This document shows positions 48,011 to 57,229 of a stretch of DNA of 64,000 bases, one piece after another. The notes under the pieces were generated by a model. It searched no databases and was not told where the DNA came from. It saw only the letters and a program-made list of their open reading frames with translations. The stretch comes from Mycobacterium sp. 1164985.4. GTDB lineage: Bacteria > Actinomycetota > Actinomycetes > Mycobacteriales > Mycobacteriaceae. A program made the position numbers and the translations under genes. The stretch covers positions 27,483 through 91,482 of the forward strand of contig NZ_LZMD01000075.1 in the NCBI RefSeq assembly GCF_001668575.1, written 5' to 3'. How positions within the stretch are numbered: the first letter of the stretch is position 1; every line of letters starts with the position of its first letter.

Positions 48011-51000
48011 TCAGGAGGCGGACTTGACCGTGATCTCGGCGATGTTGGAACGGCTCTGGCCGTTGACCTGACCGAGGGTCGACACCCAGACCAGCAGGTT
48101 CGACGTCGGCGAGGCGTTCTCCACCTTGATGGTGTTGGACCCGGGCTTGAGCTGAGTGGCCGGCGTCAGCACCGTGGTGTCGGACAGCGACGACGGATTC
48201 GGCGATGCCGCGGAGCGGATCTCCACGGACGTGCCGGTGCTGTCGAGGTCGATGTCGACCTCGCCGACCTTGGTGGCCTGCGGCAGTTGCAGCATCAGCC
48301 CGACGCCGTTCTTGAAGTTGGGGAAGGGCACCGGGTCGGTGTAGGTGTCGATCGGCCACGCCGTCGACTTGTCGCCGTCGATCGCCTTACCCGCCTCGGA
48401 CGGCGCGTCGGCTTCGCCTTCCGGCGAAAAGACAGTCACTGCAGTGGGTTTGACGACATTGCCGCTACCGCCACCGCCTCCATCAGCCGATTCCGAGGTG
48501 GTCGGGTCGTTGAGGCCGAGCCGGTCGCCGCCGAGGCCGTCACCGACGTCACCGAAGATCCGGCTCAGCACCGTCGCCAGAACCACCAGCGCAACCACGA
48601 CGATCGCGCCGCCCACGCCCAGCCCGATCATCAGGGCCTTGCGTCGCCGCGCCTCGGTCTCCGGGTCGGTGGCGGCCCCGAGTCCCGGTGCGCCGGAGCG
48701 GTCGGGTTCGTCGACGGGGGAGATCAGCTCGGTGCGATCGGCGATCGCCGTCGCCTGCTGCAGCAGGTTCAACAAGGTGGGCGCGCTGCGGATCCCGCCA
48801 CCCTCCTGGACGGCACGCGCAGCCGCCGCGGAGATCTGGAACGGGATCTGGCGGTCAATGGCGCGCGGTTCGATCGGCTGCCCGGCCGAGTCGAGGTCGG
48901 CGGGGGCCAGGCCACTGCGGACACCGTGTTCGGGCAGCGGCCACCGGTTGACCAGCAGCGCGTACAGCGCCGCCCCGATTCCGCGGATGTCGTCCTCGGG
49001 TGCCGCGTCGGGCAGGGTCGCGGGGAAGGCCAGCGCAACGTCGCCCTCGATGCTGACGCGGACGCGGCCCGGGTGGTCGATCGACAGCGCGACCCCCGCG
49101 CGGTGCGCGGCCTCGGCGGCCGCGGCGAGCGACTGCATGGCCCTGGCCCCGCCGATGGGGGAGGGAGAGGTGTTGGCCACCTCCACCAGTGAGCCGCCCC
49201 GGATCCATTCCGCGACCACCAGACCACCGGACCCGGTGTTGACGACGTCGAGCACCCGGGCCACGCCGGGCATGTCGATGCTGCTCAGCTTGCGGGTGCG
49301 GGTCAGGATCTCACGCAGCGTCTCATCGGACAACGTGTTGTCCGGGTCGACGAACGTCAGCGCCACCTGGCGGTCGAGCGCGGTGTCGAGCGCCTGCCAG
49401 AACTGCAGCGTGGGCGGGCCTCCGTGAAACACCAGCAGCCGGTATCTGCCGCCGCCGACTACCGCGCCGGGGATGAGATGGACGTCCTCGTCCGAGGTCG
49501 CGGCCTCGATGGCGGGTTCACGGGGCGCGTCGAAGGCGAGGGGCTCCCGAGAGGGATCACCGCCGTAATCGGACGGCGGCCGACCCGACACAGGAAGCCG
49601 CGTCGTGCCGTTCTCGGCGGCCAGTTCGGTGGTCTCTCCGGGGTCGGGCACGTCGGGCCGCAGGTCGTCGGCGACGACGTCGGGCTGACCGCTGGGGAGC
49701 TTGGCGGTGGCGGTGCTGTCGGGTGCGGGCGCGGAGCCGCTTGCGGATTCGTCGCTCACCGCTGGTCCTTTCCGCGTCCGGTCCCTGGCAACTAGGTCGG
49801 GTGGTCCGCGCCGGACCGCCGGCGAGCTGTGCCGACGTCCCGACAGGGACGAATTCCTCTGATCAGGGTACGTGAGTGAGGTGCGCGTCCGTGGCCGGTC
49901 GGCGGCCGCGGTGGCCGACGCGGCTACTGACCCGTCGGCCGGGTCGGGGCGGGACCGGGCGCCGAGGCGGCGGCGGACGGCCTCGAGTGCCGCCTGGGCT
50001 TCCGGCACGCGTGCGCCCAGCAGAACCCCGACGATGACCGGCACCATGATCAAACCGAGCGCGAGCAGCCGCAGCAGCGAGCCGCCGCCGCCCCAGTTCC
50101 GCGTCAGGGCCTCCAGCCCGAACAACTGATCGGCGACCTGGCCGACCATTGCGGCCAGCAGTGAGGCGGCGATGGTGACCAGCACGGTGCGCACCACCTG
50201 CAGGTCGAGCAGGCGGCCACCGGGCGGGTCGAGGTTGGCCCGCAGCAGGAAGTAGCCGACCACCGCGCCGGCCAGGAAGCCCAGCCCGTTGGCCGTGCCG
50301 AGATAGCCGGCCACCAGATCGGGGTCGTCGGTGAGGTGCGGCGCGATCAGCGAAGCGATGATCTTCACGGTCGTGATGACGATGATCAGCAGGATCGGCG
50401 TCCACGGCTGCTGGCGGGCGTAGAACACCCGAAGTTGAAGCAGCACAAGCGCGTAGGGGATCAGCGTGAATGCCGACAGGGTGATCGCCATGCCGAGGTA
50501 GTTGGCGTCGACCTCGCCGAAGTTGCCGTAGGCGAACAGCGCACTGCCGATCGCGGGGCCGCCGACCGTCATCAGCGCCACGATCGGGATGAGCGTCACC
50601 ATCGTCAGCCGCGTCGCCAGCGAGAGGTCGTTGAGCACCGCGCGCTGGTCGTTGGAGGCGGCGTTACGGCTCAGCCGCGGCATGACGACCGTCAGCACCG
50701 TCACGCCGATCATGCCGAACGGCAGCTGCAGCACCAGCCAGGTGTAGTTGTATATCGCGGGTCCGGAAGCCGCGGCGCCGCTAGCGATTCGGTTCCCGAC
50801 GATCAGGCCGATCTGGCTGATCAGGACGTACAGCACCATCGCCGACGCCATGGCGCCGAACTGCTTCATCCGGTCGTCGACACCCCACAGCGGGCGCAGG
50901 CTGATGCGTTCGCGGCGGATCGCCACCAGCAGCACCAGGACCTGCGTGACCGTGCCGAGCGTCATGCCGATGCCCAGCACGAGCAGTTTGGCGTTGCCCA

Positions 51001-51727
51001 TCTTCACCGGGTCGACCGAGAGTTCGCCGGGGACAATCAGATACACGCCGAGCGTCACGATGGCGACGACGTTGTTGCACACCGGTGCCCACGCGGGAGG
51101 CCCGAACACGTTGCGGGTGTTGAGGATTGCCATGAACACCGACGACAAGCCGTAGAACAGCACCTGGGGCAGCAGCAGGTAGGCGAACGCGGTGGTGAGA
51201 TCGCGGTTGACCTCTGGATCGCCGCCGAGCATGAGGTTGACGAGCATGGGCGCAGATGCGATCGACAACGCGGTGATGATCAACAGCAGGGTCGTCGCAA
51301 GCGTCACGAGGCGGCGGATGAAGGCCGTGCCGTTGTCGGGGTCGTCGCGTTCGGCGCGAGCCAGCACGGGCACGAAGATCGCGGTGAAGGTCGCCTCGAG
51401 GACGAGCGCCGCGATCAGGTTCGGCAACTGGTAGGCGACCGAGAAGGCGCTGGTGAGCGCGGCGCCCAGGATGGTCGCGAGCAGGACGATGCGGGCGAAC
51501 CCGGTGAGGCGGCTGACCAGCGTCGCCACCGCCATGCCCCACGATCGCGACACCACCGCCGCGTCGGACAGCTCTTCGCGGCCGGCGCGGCGCCGGAGGG
51601 CCGGGCCGCGGCTGAGGCGGGGCGGAGGCTCGCGCCGTGGCCTGCCCGGCCGGCGAGCGACATGCCCGGGCGGTGGTGGCCGCCGCGGTGGCGGCGCCGG
51701 CGGGTGTGGCGGCCCGGGGGCGTTCAT
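48011..51727 (-). CDS. murJ: Lipid II flippase MurJ (MviN) with C-terminal pseudokinase
   Basis: A 1238-residue Rv3910-type fusion. After a Pro/Arg-rich head, residues about 70-590 form the MurJ flippase with about 14 transmembrane helices (SRLTGFARIVLLATILG; late LARLTMVTL-type segments). A disordered linker leads to a kinase-like domain (about 730-1000) in which the catalytic Lys is lost (VALTFVD) and no HRD or DFG is seen. A transmembrane helix (about 1030-1052) and an extracellular beta-domain end the protein. FhaA binds the phosphorylated pseudokinase in M. tuberculosis. GTG 49759 inside the frame has a good ribosome site. ATG 51727 overlaps the upstream stop (ATGA). Confidence 0.93.
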   Translation of the reverse strand: MNAPGPPHPPAPPPRRPPPPGHVARRPGRPRREPPPRLSRGPALRRRAGREELSDAAVVSRSWGMAVATLVSRLTGFARIVLLATILGAALTSAFSVAYQLPNLIAALVLEATFTAIFVPVLARAERDDPDNGTAFIRRLVTLATTLLLIITALSIASAPMLVNLMLGGDPEVNRDLTTAFAYLLLPQVLFYGLSSVFMAILNTRNVFGPPAWAPVCNNVVAIVTLGVYLIVPGELSVDPVKMGNAKLLVLGIGMTLGTVTQVLVLLVAIRRERISLRPLWGVDDRMKQFGAMASAMVLYVLISQIGLIVGNRIASGAAASGPAIYNYTWLVLQLPFGMIGVTVLTVVMPRLSRNAASNDQRAVLNDLSLATRLTMVTLIPIVALMTVGGPAIGSALFAYGNFGEVDANYLGMAITLSAFTLIPYALVLLQLRVFYARQQPWTPILLIIVITTVKIIASLIAPHLTDDPDLVAGYLGTANGLGFLAGAVVGYFLLRANLDPPGGRLLDLQVVRTVLVTIAASLLAAMVGQVADQLFGLEALTRNWGGGGSLLRLLALGLIMVPVIVGVLLGARVPEAQAALEAVRRRLGARSRPDPADGSVAASATAAADRPRTRTSLTYPDQRNSSLSGRRHSSPAVRRGPPDLVARDRTRKGPAVSDESASGSAPAPDSTATAKLPSGQPDVVADDLRPDVPDPGETTELAAENGTTRLPVSGRPPSDYGGDPSREPLAFDAPREPAIEAATSDEDVHLIPGAVVGGGRYRLLVFHGGPPTLQFWQALDTALDRQVALTFVDPDNTLSDETLREILTRTRKLSSIDMPGVARVLDVVNTGSGGLVVAEWIRGGSLVEVANTSPSPIGGARAMQSLAAAAEAAHRAGVALSIDHPGRVRVSIEGDVALAFPATLPDAAPEDDIRGIGAALYALLVNRWPLPEHGVRSGLAPADLDSAGQPIEPRAIDRQIPFQISAAAARAVQEGGGIRSAPTLLNLLQQATAIADRTELISPVDEPDRSGAPGLGAATDPETEARRRKALMIGLGVGGAIVVVALVVLATVLSRIFGDVGDGLGGDRLGLNDPTTSESADGGGGGSGNVVKPTAVTVFSPEGEADAPSEAGKAIDGDKSTAWPIDTYTDPVPFPNFKNGVGLMLQLPQATKVGEVDIDLDSTGTSVEIRSAASPNPSSLSDTTVLTPATQLKPGSNTIKVENASPTSNLLVWVSTLGQVNGQSRSNIAEITVKSAS

Positions 51728-54180
51728 CCGCCACCGTCCCGGTTGCCGGTGCTCCTGCGTCCGGCTCGGCTCAGGGGTGCGTCGGCGGGGTCGTCGTCGT
51801 AGCGCAGCGCGACTTCGAGCGGGTCGGGCCGGTCGAGGTCGGCGGGGTCGGGTTGACCGCGGAATCGGTGCCACAGCCGACGGCCGGCGAGCAGAACCAG
51901 GACCGCACCCGCCGAGAGCGTGATGAAGAAGAGCACCTTGCCGTACGCGTTGGAGTGCACGGACAACCGCACGGGTTCGCCGAGCGGCAGACCGTCGGCG
52001 GTGCGCAGCGCGACGTCGACGGCGAACCGCTGGGTGAAATGCACCTCGATCGGCACCCGCAACGGGAGGTAGCCCGGCGGAAGGACGATCTCGCCCATGT
52101 CGGTGACCGTCATCCCCGGAGGCGCGTCGACGTCGAGGCGGACCCGGATCGGCACCGGCAGGTCGTTGCGCAGGGCGAGCGGCAGGGGGCTGCGCTCGGT
52201 CGCCAGCGTGTAGGCGCCCCCGGGGTTGACGATCGTGACCGCCCCGAAGATGTCGTCGACGGTGTGGCCGACCGTCGTGAGCCGTTGTTGGGCGAGGCCG
52301 TTGCGGGTATCGGGGGGCACCGACTGGCTCAGCGCGCGCAGCATGTCCTCGCGCAGCGGCGCGGTGTAGCCGTATCCGGTCAGTCCGGTGCGTTCGTCGG
52401 TGGTCAGCGCCGCGGTCAGTCCCCACAGCCGTCCCGTGACCCCGGCGATACCGGAGACGACGGCGTCGTCGAACCGGGCGTCCGGATCACCGAGCTCGTC
52501 ATCGGGCATCGGGGCCATGTCGTCGGGCGGCACCGCGCTGGCCTCGCCGATCACCACGGGCAGCGGACGCGGCTGCGCCAGACCGGCGTTGATCGCGGTG
52601 GACACGGCGCGGAACACGGCGCCGGCGTCGTCGGGTCCGAGGCTCCACGCCAGCGGTGGCATCAGGATCTGGGTGCGCGGCGCGACATCGGGGTTGAGGC
52701 CGCGCCACAGCACGGCACCGAGCGCGTCCTGGCGGCGGGCCACCGCCGAATCGTGCTGTAGCGGGATGCCGAGCGACGGGTCCAGGTAACCAGGGGTCAC
52801 GGGCTCGGCGCCCGCGCCGGCGAGCGCTGCGCCGACGGACGGATCGAAGGGCGCCGCGACGACCTGCGGCGTGAACCGCACCGGCGCGGTGTCCGGGCCT
52901 TCGGTGCCGGTGCCGTCGTCCGACCCGGACTCGGCGGGTGCGATGGCGATGGTCTGCCCGCCTTGATCGGACAGCAGGCTCACCGCGGGACCGGTCAGCG
53001 GGCCGTCCCCGACAAGGCCGGCGCCCCGGACCGAGGTGACCCCGAGTATCTGGTCGACGATGTCGCCCGCGGAGGTGGTCGCGATCCGGCTGAGCCCGGC
53101 GTCGCCGACGCGGCGCAGCGCGTCGAGGTCGGCCTGCGCATACGTGGTGGAGGCGACGCACATGCCCTTCGCCAGCTCCCTGAGCCGGTTCAGCCACGCC
53201 ACTGCGGCGTCCTGCCCGGCGCCGGGCCGGGTGGGGGTGCCGGGTCCTGCGTCGGGACCGTTGTTGACGACGTATCCGCCCGTCATCGCGTTGACGGTGA
53301 CCAGGAGGTCCGGGTCGATCGCGAGGCAGGTCGCCGCGCGGACCCGACCGTCGGGGTCGACCTGCGGGCTGGTAGCGAACTCGACGGCCGACAACAGCGT
53401 GTCCAGGCGACCGCCTGCGGTCAGAGAGGTGGCCAGATCGTCGTCGATCAGGCGGACCGGGGTGGTCCCGCCCGGTGCGCCGGCGGCCAGACGGGGCCGG
53501 TCGGCAATCGGCCACAGCAGCGTCATCTGGACTGGTTTGGACGTGTCGGGTGCGGCGACCGCCGTCGCATCGTCCGCGGACTCGGCGCCCGGATCGGGTG
53601 GCACGCCGATCACCGGCAGCAGGAAGCGGGCGTCGTCGAGGCGGGCGGGCGCGCCGTAGTCGGGTGTGCCGTTGACATTGACCATCACCGGATAGACGCC
53701 CGGTTGGTCGATGCTCAGCGACGGTCGGTCGACCGACCGCAACGGATAGGACAGGGTGAACGGAAGCTCTTGTCCGCGAGGGAGTTCCGGGGAGAGCTGG
53801 ACGAAATCGCCCACCGGCTCGAACTGGTCGACGTCACCGGTGAGGTTGGTCCGCAGGCCGGTGGAGGTGGTCACCGCGGCGGCATCCTCCAGCCGCACGA
53901 CCACATCCCGCACCGGCCGGTCGCCGACGTTTTGGACGACACCGGTCACGGTGACCACGGGTTCGCTGGTGGTGGTCACCACGTCGGGGCTGACGCGGTC
54001 GACGCGTACCCGCAGGAACGGTGTCGACTCGGGCTGGCTCGCCGCGGGTCCGGCCACGATGACCGGCAGGGCGCTCAGCGCAAGCACGATGAGCGCGGCC
54101 AGCGCGCGCGGCAGCGCTGCGGCGGTCACGAGCCCTGTCCGCAACCGTTCGTCCGTCGGCCGGGCTGCGTTTTGCCCCAC
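51724..54180 (-). CDS. DUF6049-type secreted/membrane protein (Rv3909-type)
   Basis: An 818-residue exported protein. An N-terminal signal sequence (LAALIVLALSALPVIVAGPAAS, about 28-49) precedes a large extracytoplasmic part. That part has an immunoglobulin-like start (VTVTGVVQNVGDRPVRDVVV) and a C-terminal transmembrane helix (about 755-775) with a cytoplasmic Asp/Pro-rich tail. Function unknown, but it is coupled to murJ by ATGA overlap, so an envelope role is likely. The start GTG 54180 overlaps the end of mutT4 by 55 nt. Confidence 0.85.
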   Translation of the reverse strand: MGQNAARPTDERLRTGLVTAAALPRALAALIVLALSALPVIVAGPAASQPESTPFLRVRVDRVSPDVVTTTSEPVVTVTGVVQNVGDRPVRDVVVRLEDAAAVTTSTGLRTNLTGDVDQFEPVGDFVQLSPELPRGQELPFTLSYPLRSVDRPSLSIDQPGVYPVMVNVNGTPDYGAPARLDDARFLLPVIGVPPDPGAESADDATAVAAPDTSKPVQMTLLWPIADRPRLAAGAPGGTTPVRLIDDDLATSLTAGGRLDTLLSAVEFATSPQVDPDGRVRAATCLAIDPDLLVTVNAMTGGYVVNNGPDAGPGTPTRPGAGQDAAVAWLNRLRELAKGMCVASTTYAQADLDALRRVGDAGLSRIATTSAGDIVDQILGVTSVRGAGLVGDGPLTGPAVSLLSDQGGQTIAIAPAESGSDDGTGTEGPDTAPVRFTPQVVAAPFDPSVGAALAGAGAEPVTPGYLDPSLGIPLQHDSAVARRQDALGAVLWRGLNPDVAPRTQILMPPLAWSLGPDDAGAVFRAVSTAINAGLAQPRPLPVVIGEASAVPPDDMAPMPDDELGDPDARFDDAVVSGIAGVTGRLWGLTAALTTDERTGLTGYGYTAPLREDMLRALSQSVPPDTRNGLAQQRLTTVGHTVDDIFGAVTIVNPGGAYTLATERSPLPLALRNDLPVPIRVRLDVDAPPGMTVTDMGEIVLPPGYLPLRVPIEVHFTQRFAVDVALRTADGLPLGEPVRLSVHSNAYGKVLFFITLSAGAVLVLLAGRRLWHRFRGQPDPADLDRPDPLEVALRYDDDPADAPLSRAGRRSTGNRDGGG

Positions 54181-55025
54181 TCGTCCCCCTGCCCTTCGGG
54201 CGGGTGGTGCCCCCAGCGCTCGGCCCCTGGGGACGGTTGTGCGCGTTCGTCGGAACGGCGGTTACGGGTATGCGAATGCGTCTGAGGGCGACGCCGCGGC
54301 GACGACCGCGGGATCGGCGGCAGCGCGGAGGGGCCGTGGGCGTGCAGCTTGTCGATCAGCTCGCCGGCGACCTCGGCGAGGCGGCGTTCGTCGGCGTAGG
54401 CCAGCCGCGACGGCAGCTCCTTGAGCGGCACCCACGCGACCTCGGTGACCTCGACGTCCTCGTCGGAGAGTTCGCCGCCGAGGAAACGCATCAGGTAGTG
54501 GTGCACGGTCTTGTGCACACGGCGGCCCTCGGTGACGAACCAGTAGTCGATGCTGCCCAGCGCGGCGAGCACGCTGCCCTGCACGCCGGTCTCCTCGGCG
54601 ACCTCACGGACCGCGGTCTGCTCGGCCGTCTCGCCCATCTCGATATGGCCCTTGGGCAGTGACCACAGCATGCGGCCGCGCCGGTCGATACGGCCGATCA
54701 ACGCCGCGACCTGGCTCTCCTTGGGGCCGTCGATACCATCGATGACCAGGCCGCCCGCCGACGTCTCGTGCACGGTGCGCAGCCGATCCGGCGGCCGGCG
54801 CGGGCGCGACTTCTTGGACTGGGCGCCGCCCTTGTTTCCGTTGACCGCGGCGGCGTCGTTCTTGGCGGTGGGTTTGTTGGCGTGTCCGCCCGGACGGGGC
54901 TGTGGAACGGGGCGGTTGAGCGGTTGCGCCGATTGCTCGGGAGCGGTCTCTGGAGGACCTGCCGCGCGTCGGCCGCGACGTCGCCCCCGGCGCCGTCGTG
55001 GTTTGGCCTGTTCGCCGTCCGACAC
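54126..55025 (-). CDS. mutT4: NUDIX hydrolase MutT4
   Basis: A 299-residue Rv3908-type protein. The basic N-terminus (KPRRRRGRRRGRR) and a Pro/Lys-rich linker precede the NUDIX domain (about 95-230). The signature GHIEMGETAEQTAVREVAEETG follows GX5EX7REUXEEXGU, so catalytic Glu residues are kept. The C-terminal tail after THSHTRNRR is about 45-50 residues longer than I recall for Rv3908. It is encoded partly by a GC-rich repeat element (54180-54235) and overlaps the next gene by 55 nt. GTG 55025 is the start. Confidence 0.88.
   Translation of the reverse strand: MSDGEQAKPRRRRGRRRGRRAAGPPETAPEQSAQPLNRPVPQPRPGGHANKPTAKNDAAAVNGNKGGAQSKKSRPRRPPDRLRTVHETSAGGLVIDGIDGPKESQVAALIGRIDRRGRMLWSLPKGHIEMGETAEQTAVREVAEETGVQGSVLAALGSIDYWFVTEGRRVHKTVHHYLMRFLGGELSDEDVEVTEVAWVPLKELPSRLAYADERRLAEVAGELIDKLHAHGPSALPPIPRSSPRRRPQTHSHTRNRRSDERAQPSPGAERWGHHPPEGQGDEWGKTQPGRRTNGCGQGS
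54181..54235. repeat. GC-rich repeat element, copy in mutT4 3' end
   Basis: The sequence around CCCTTCGGGCGGGTGGTGC and GCTCGGCCCCTGGGG resembles 55160-55215 upstream of pcnA, by eye matching in most positions with small gaps. Both contain inner inverted repeats able to form hairpins. It lies across the mutT4/Rv3909 junction. Confidence 0.5.
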
Positions 55026-55107
55026 CCAAGCGATAGTAGCTGCCACGCATTTTCGCCCCCGCCGCACTCACCGGTCGTGATAGAGCCGTTGCACATTTGT
55101 GTGAGTC

Positions 55108-55236
55108 CGCGGCCCGGGGGCCGCTTGATCGTCGCCTGACTAGGTTCGACTGTCAGCCTCTCCCCCTACGCCCTCCGGGCGGGGGCGGTACCCCCACAAC
55201 GCGGCCCAGGGGCCGCTTGATCGTCGCCTGACTAGG
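55108..55236 (+). repeat. 37-bp direct repeats upstream of pcnA
   Basis: Bases 55108-55144 recur at 55200-55236 with one mismatch (G versus A at the ninth position), 92 bp apart. Each copy opens with CGCGGCCC-GGGGCCGC, a hairpin, and ends TGATCGTCGCCTGACTAGG. The second copy ends 10 nt before the pcnA start codon. The sequence between copies contains the GC-rich element related to 54181-54235. Confidence 0.85.
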
Positions 55237-55246
55237 CTGTCCGAAC

Positions 55247-56686
55247 GTGCCGCCCTCCACCGACGCCGAACTGCTTGCCACCGCGCAAGTGGAACTGAAC
55301 CGCCACGGCGAGGTGCTGCGCGAACTCGGCCGGCTGTTCGCTGACGCCGGCCACGAGTTGTATCTCGTCGGCGGCAGCGTCCGAAACGCGCTCCTGGGTC
55401 GTGAGCTGACCGATCTCGACTTCACGACCGACGCCCGTCCCGAGCAGATGCAGCAGTTGCTGCGGCCGTGGGCCGACGCGTTGTGGGACACCGGCATCGA
55501 GTTCGGCACCCTCGGCGTCGGCAAGGGCGACGAGCGCCTCGAGATCACCACCTACCGCGCCGATACCTATGACCAGGTGTCCCGCAATCCCGAGGTGCGC
55601 TTCGGCGACAACCTCGACGACGACCTGGTGCGACGCGACTTCACCGCCAACGCGATGGCCGTGCGCATCACCGCCGACGGCCCCGCCGAGTTCCACGACC
55701 CCCTCGACGGGCTCGCGGCGCTGCGCGCGAAGGTGCTCGACACCCCCGCTGAACCCGAGGTGTCCTTCGGCGATGACCCATTGCGCATGCTGCGCGCCGC
55801 GCGCTTCGTCTCGCAGCTGGAGTTCACCGTGGCGCCGCGTGTGGTCACCGCGCTGGTGGCGATGGCCCCGCAGTTGGGCCGCATCACCGCCGAGCGGGTC
55901 GCCGCCGAACTCGACAAACTGCTGCTCGGCGCCGATCCGGTCGCAGGCGTCGACCTGATGGTGCAGTCCGGCATGGGCGACGTGGTGCTGCCCGAGGTCG
56001 GCGCGATGCGCATGGCGATCGACGAACACCACCAGCACAAGGACGTCTACTGGCATTCGCTGACCGTGCTGCGCCAGGCGATCGCGCTCGAGGACGACGG
56101 ACCCGATCTGGTGCTGCGCTGGGCGGCACTGCTGCACGACATCGGCAAGCCCGCCACCCGCAAGCACGAACCCGACGGCGGCGTCAGCTTCCACCACCAC
56201 GAGGTCGTCGGCGCGAAGATGGCGCGCAAGCGGCTGCGCGCGCTCAAGTACTCCAAGCAGATGATCGACGACGTGTCGCAGCTGGTCTACCTGCACCTGC
56301 GATTCCACGGGTACGGCGGCGGCAAGTGGACCGATTCGGCGGTGCGTCGCTACGTGACCGACGCCGGGCCGCTGCTGTCGCGGTTGCACAAGCTCGTGCG
56401 CGCCGACTGCACCACCCGCAACAAGCGCCGCGCTGCCCGGCTCCAGGCCAACTACGACGACCTCGAGAACCGGATCGCCGAACTCGCCGAGAAAGAGGAT
56501 CTCGCGCGGGTGCGGCCCGACCTCAACGGCAACGAGATCATGGAGATCCTCGGCATCCCCGCCGGCCCCCAGGTCGGCCAGGCATGGCAGTACCTCAAGG
56601 AGCTGCGCCTCGACCGCGGCCCGCTGTCGCGCGAGGAGGCGGTCGAAGAACTGCTGGCGTGGTGGAACGCCAAGGGTGGCCAGTAA
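55247..56686 (+). CDS. pcnA: CCA tRNA nucleotidyltransferase
   Basis: Adds or repairs the CCA end of tRNAs; needed here because none of the three tRNAs in the window encodes CCA. The 479-residue class II enzyme has the nucleotidyltransferase motif LVGGSVRNALLGRELTDLDF (about 43-62, catalytic Asp pair), the RRDFTANAMAV motif and an HD domain (about 255-330) with LLHDIGKP. Length matches Rv3907c. GTG 55247 is the start; the 37-bp repeats lie just upstream. Confidence 0.95.
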   Translation: MPPSTDAELLATAQVELNRHGEVLRELGRLFADAGHELYLVGGSVRNALLGRELTDLDFTTDARPEQMQQLLRPWADALWDTGIEFGTLGVGKGDERLEITTYRADTYDQVSRNPEVRFGDNLDDDLVRRDFTANAMAVRITADGPAEFHDPLDGLAALRAKVLDTPAEPEVSFGDDPLRMLRAARFVSQLEFTVAPRVVTALVAMAPQLGRITAERVAAELDKLLLGADPVAGVDLMVQSGMGDVVLPEVGAMRMAIDEHHQHKDVYWHSLTVLRQAIALEDDGPDLVLRWAALLHDIGKPATRKHEPDGGVSFHHHEVVGAKMARKRLRALKYSKQMIDDVSQLVYLHLRFHGYGGGKWTDSAVRRYVTDAGPLLSRLHKLVRADCTTRNKRRAARLQANYDDLENRIAELAEKEDLARVRPDLNGNEIMEILGIPAGPQVGQAWQYLKELRLDRGPLSREEAVEELLAWWNAKGGQ

Positions 56687-56728
56687 CCCGCACGGAACCG
56701 ACCGGCGGGCTGGTGCGTCCGATCAGGC

Positions 56729-57229
56729 ATGGACTACTGCCTGGGTGACGGCGACGGCTCCGCGACGATCTGGTCCGCGACGCCCGATCTGGACGTCGAC
56801 GGTAACGGCGCGTTCGACGCGGTCGGGATCGACTTCGACGGTGACGGTCTGCTCGACGACGCGATGGCCGATCTCGACGCCGACGGTGTGGCCGACCATC
56901 TGGTGCGCGACCATGCCGACGCCGCAACCTATTTCACCGACGACGGCACCGGAACGTGGGCGGTCAGCGTGGAGCGGGGGCTGCGCTGGTTCGGGCTCGA
57001 CGGTGTCGAGCAGTTCGGGGGGCCGCTGGTCGACCTCGACGCCGACGGCCAGACCGACGACCGCCTGACCGACAGTGACGGCGACGGGCTGGCCGACCGC
57101 GCGCTTGCAGGCGAGGACGCCTATGTCGACGCCGACGCCGACGGTGCATGGGACATCAAGCTGACCGATAGCGACGGCGACGGGCTGGCCGACTCGGCCG
57201 CAGAACTCTCATCCCATGCCTTCGAGTAG
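56729..57229 (+). CDS. Asp-rich DxDxDG-repeat protein (Rv3906c-type)
   Basis: A 166-residue very acidic protein made of calcium-binding-like loops. DxDxDG/DxDGDG motifs occur near residues 20-60 (DLDVDGNG, DFDGDG, DLDADG) and 100-160 (DLDADGQ, DSDGDGLAD twice, DADADG), as in dockerin or thrombospondin type-3 repeats. No signal peptide is visible, although such repeats are usually extracellular. Rv3906c has the same position after pcnA. Function unknown. Its 3' end overlaps the opposing cyclase gene by 21 nt. Confidence 0.75.
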   Translation: MDYCLGDGDGSATIWSATPDLDVDGNGAFDAVGIDFDGDGLLDDAMADLDADGVADHLVRDHADAATYFTDDGTGTWAVSVERGLRWFGLDGVEQFGGPLVDLDADGQTDDRLTDSDGDGLADRALAGEDAYVDADADGAWDIKLTDSDGDGLADSAAELSSHAFE

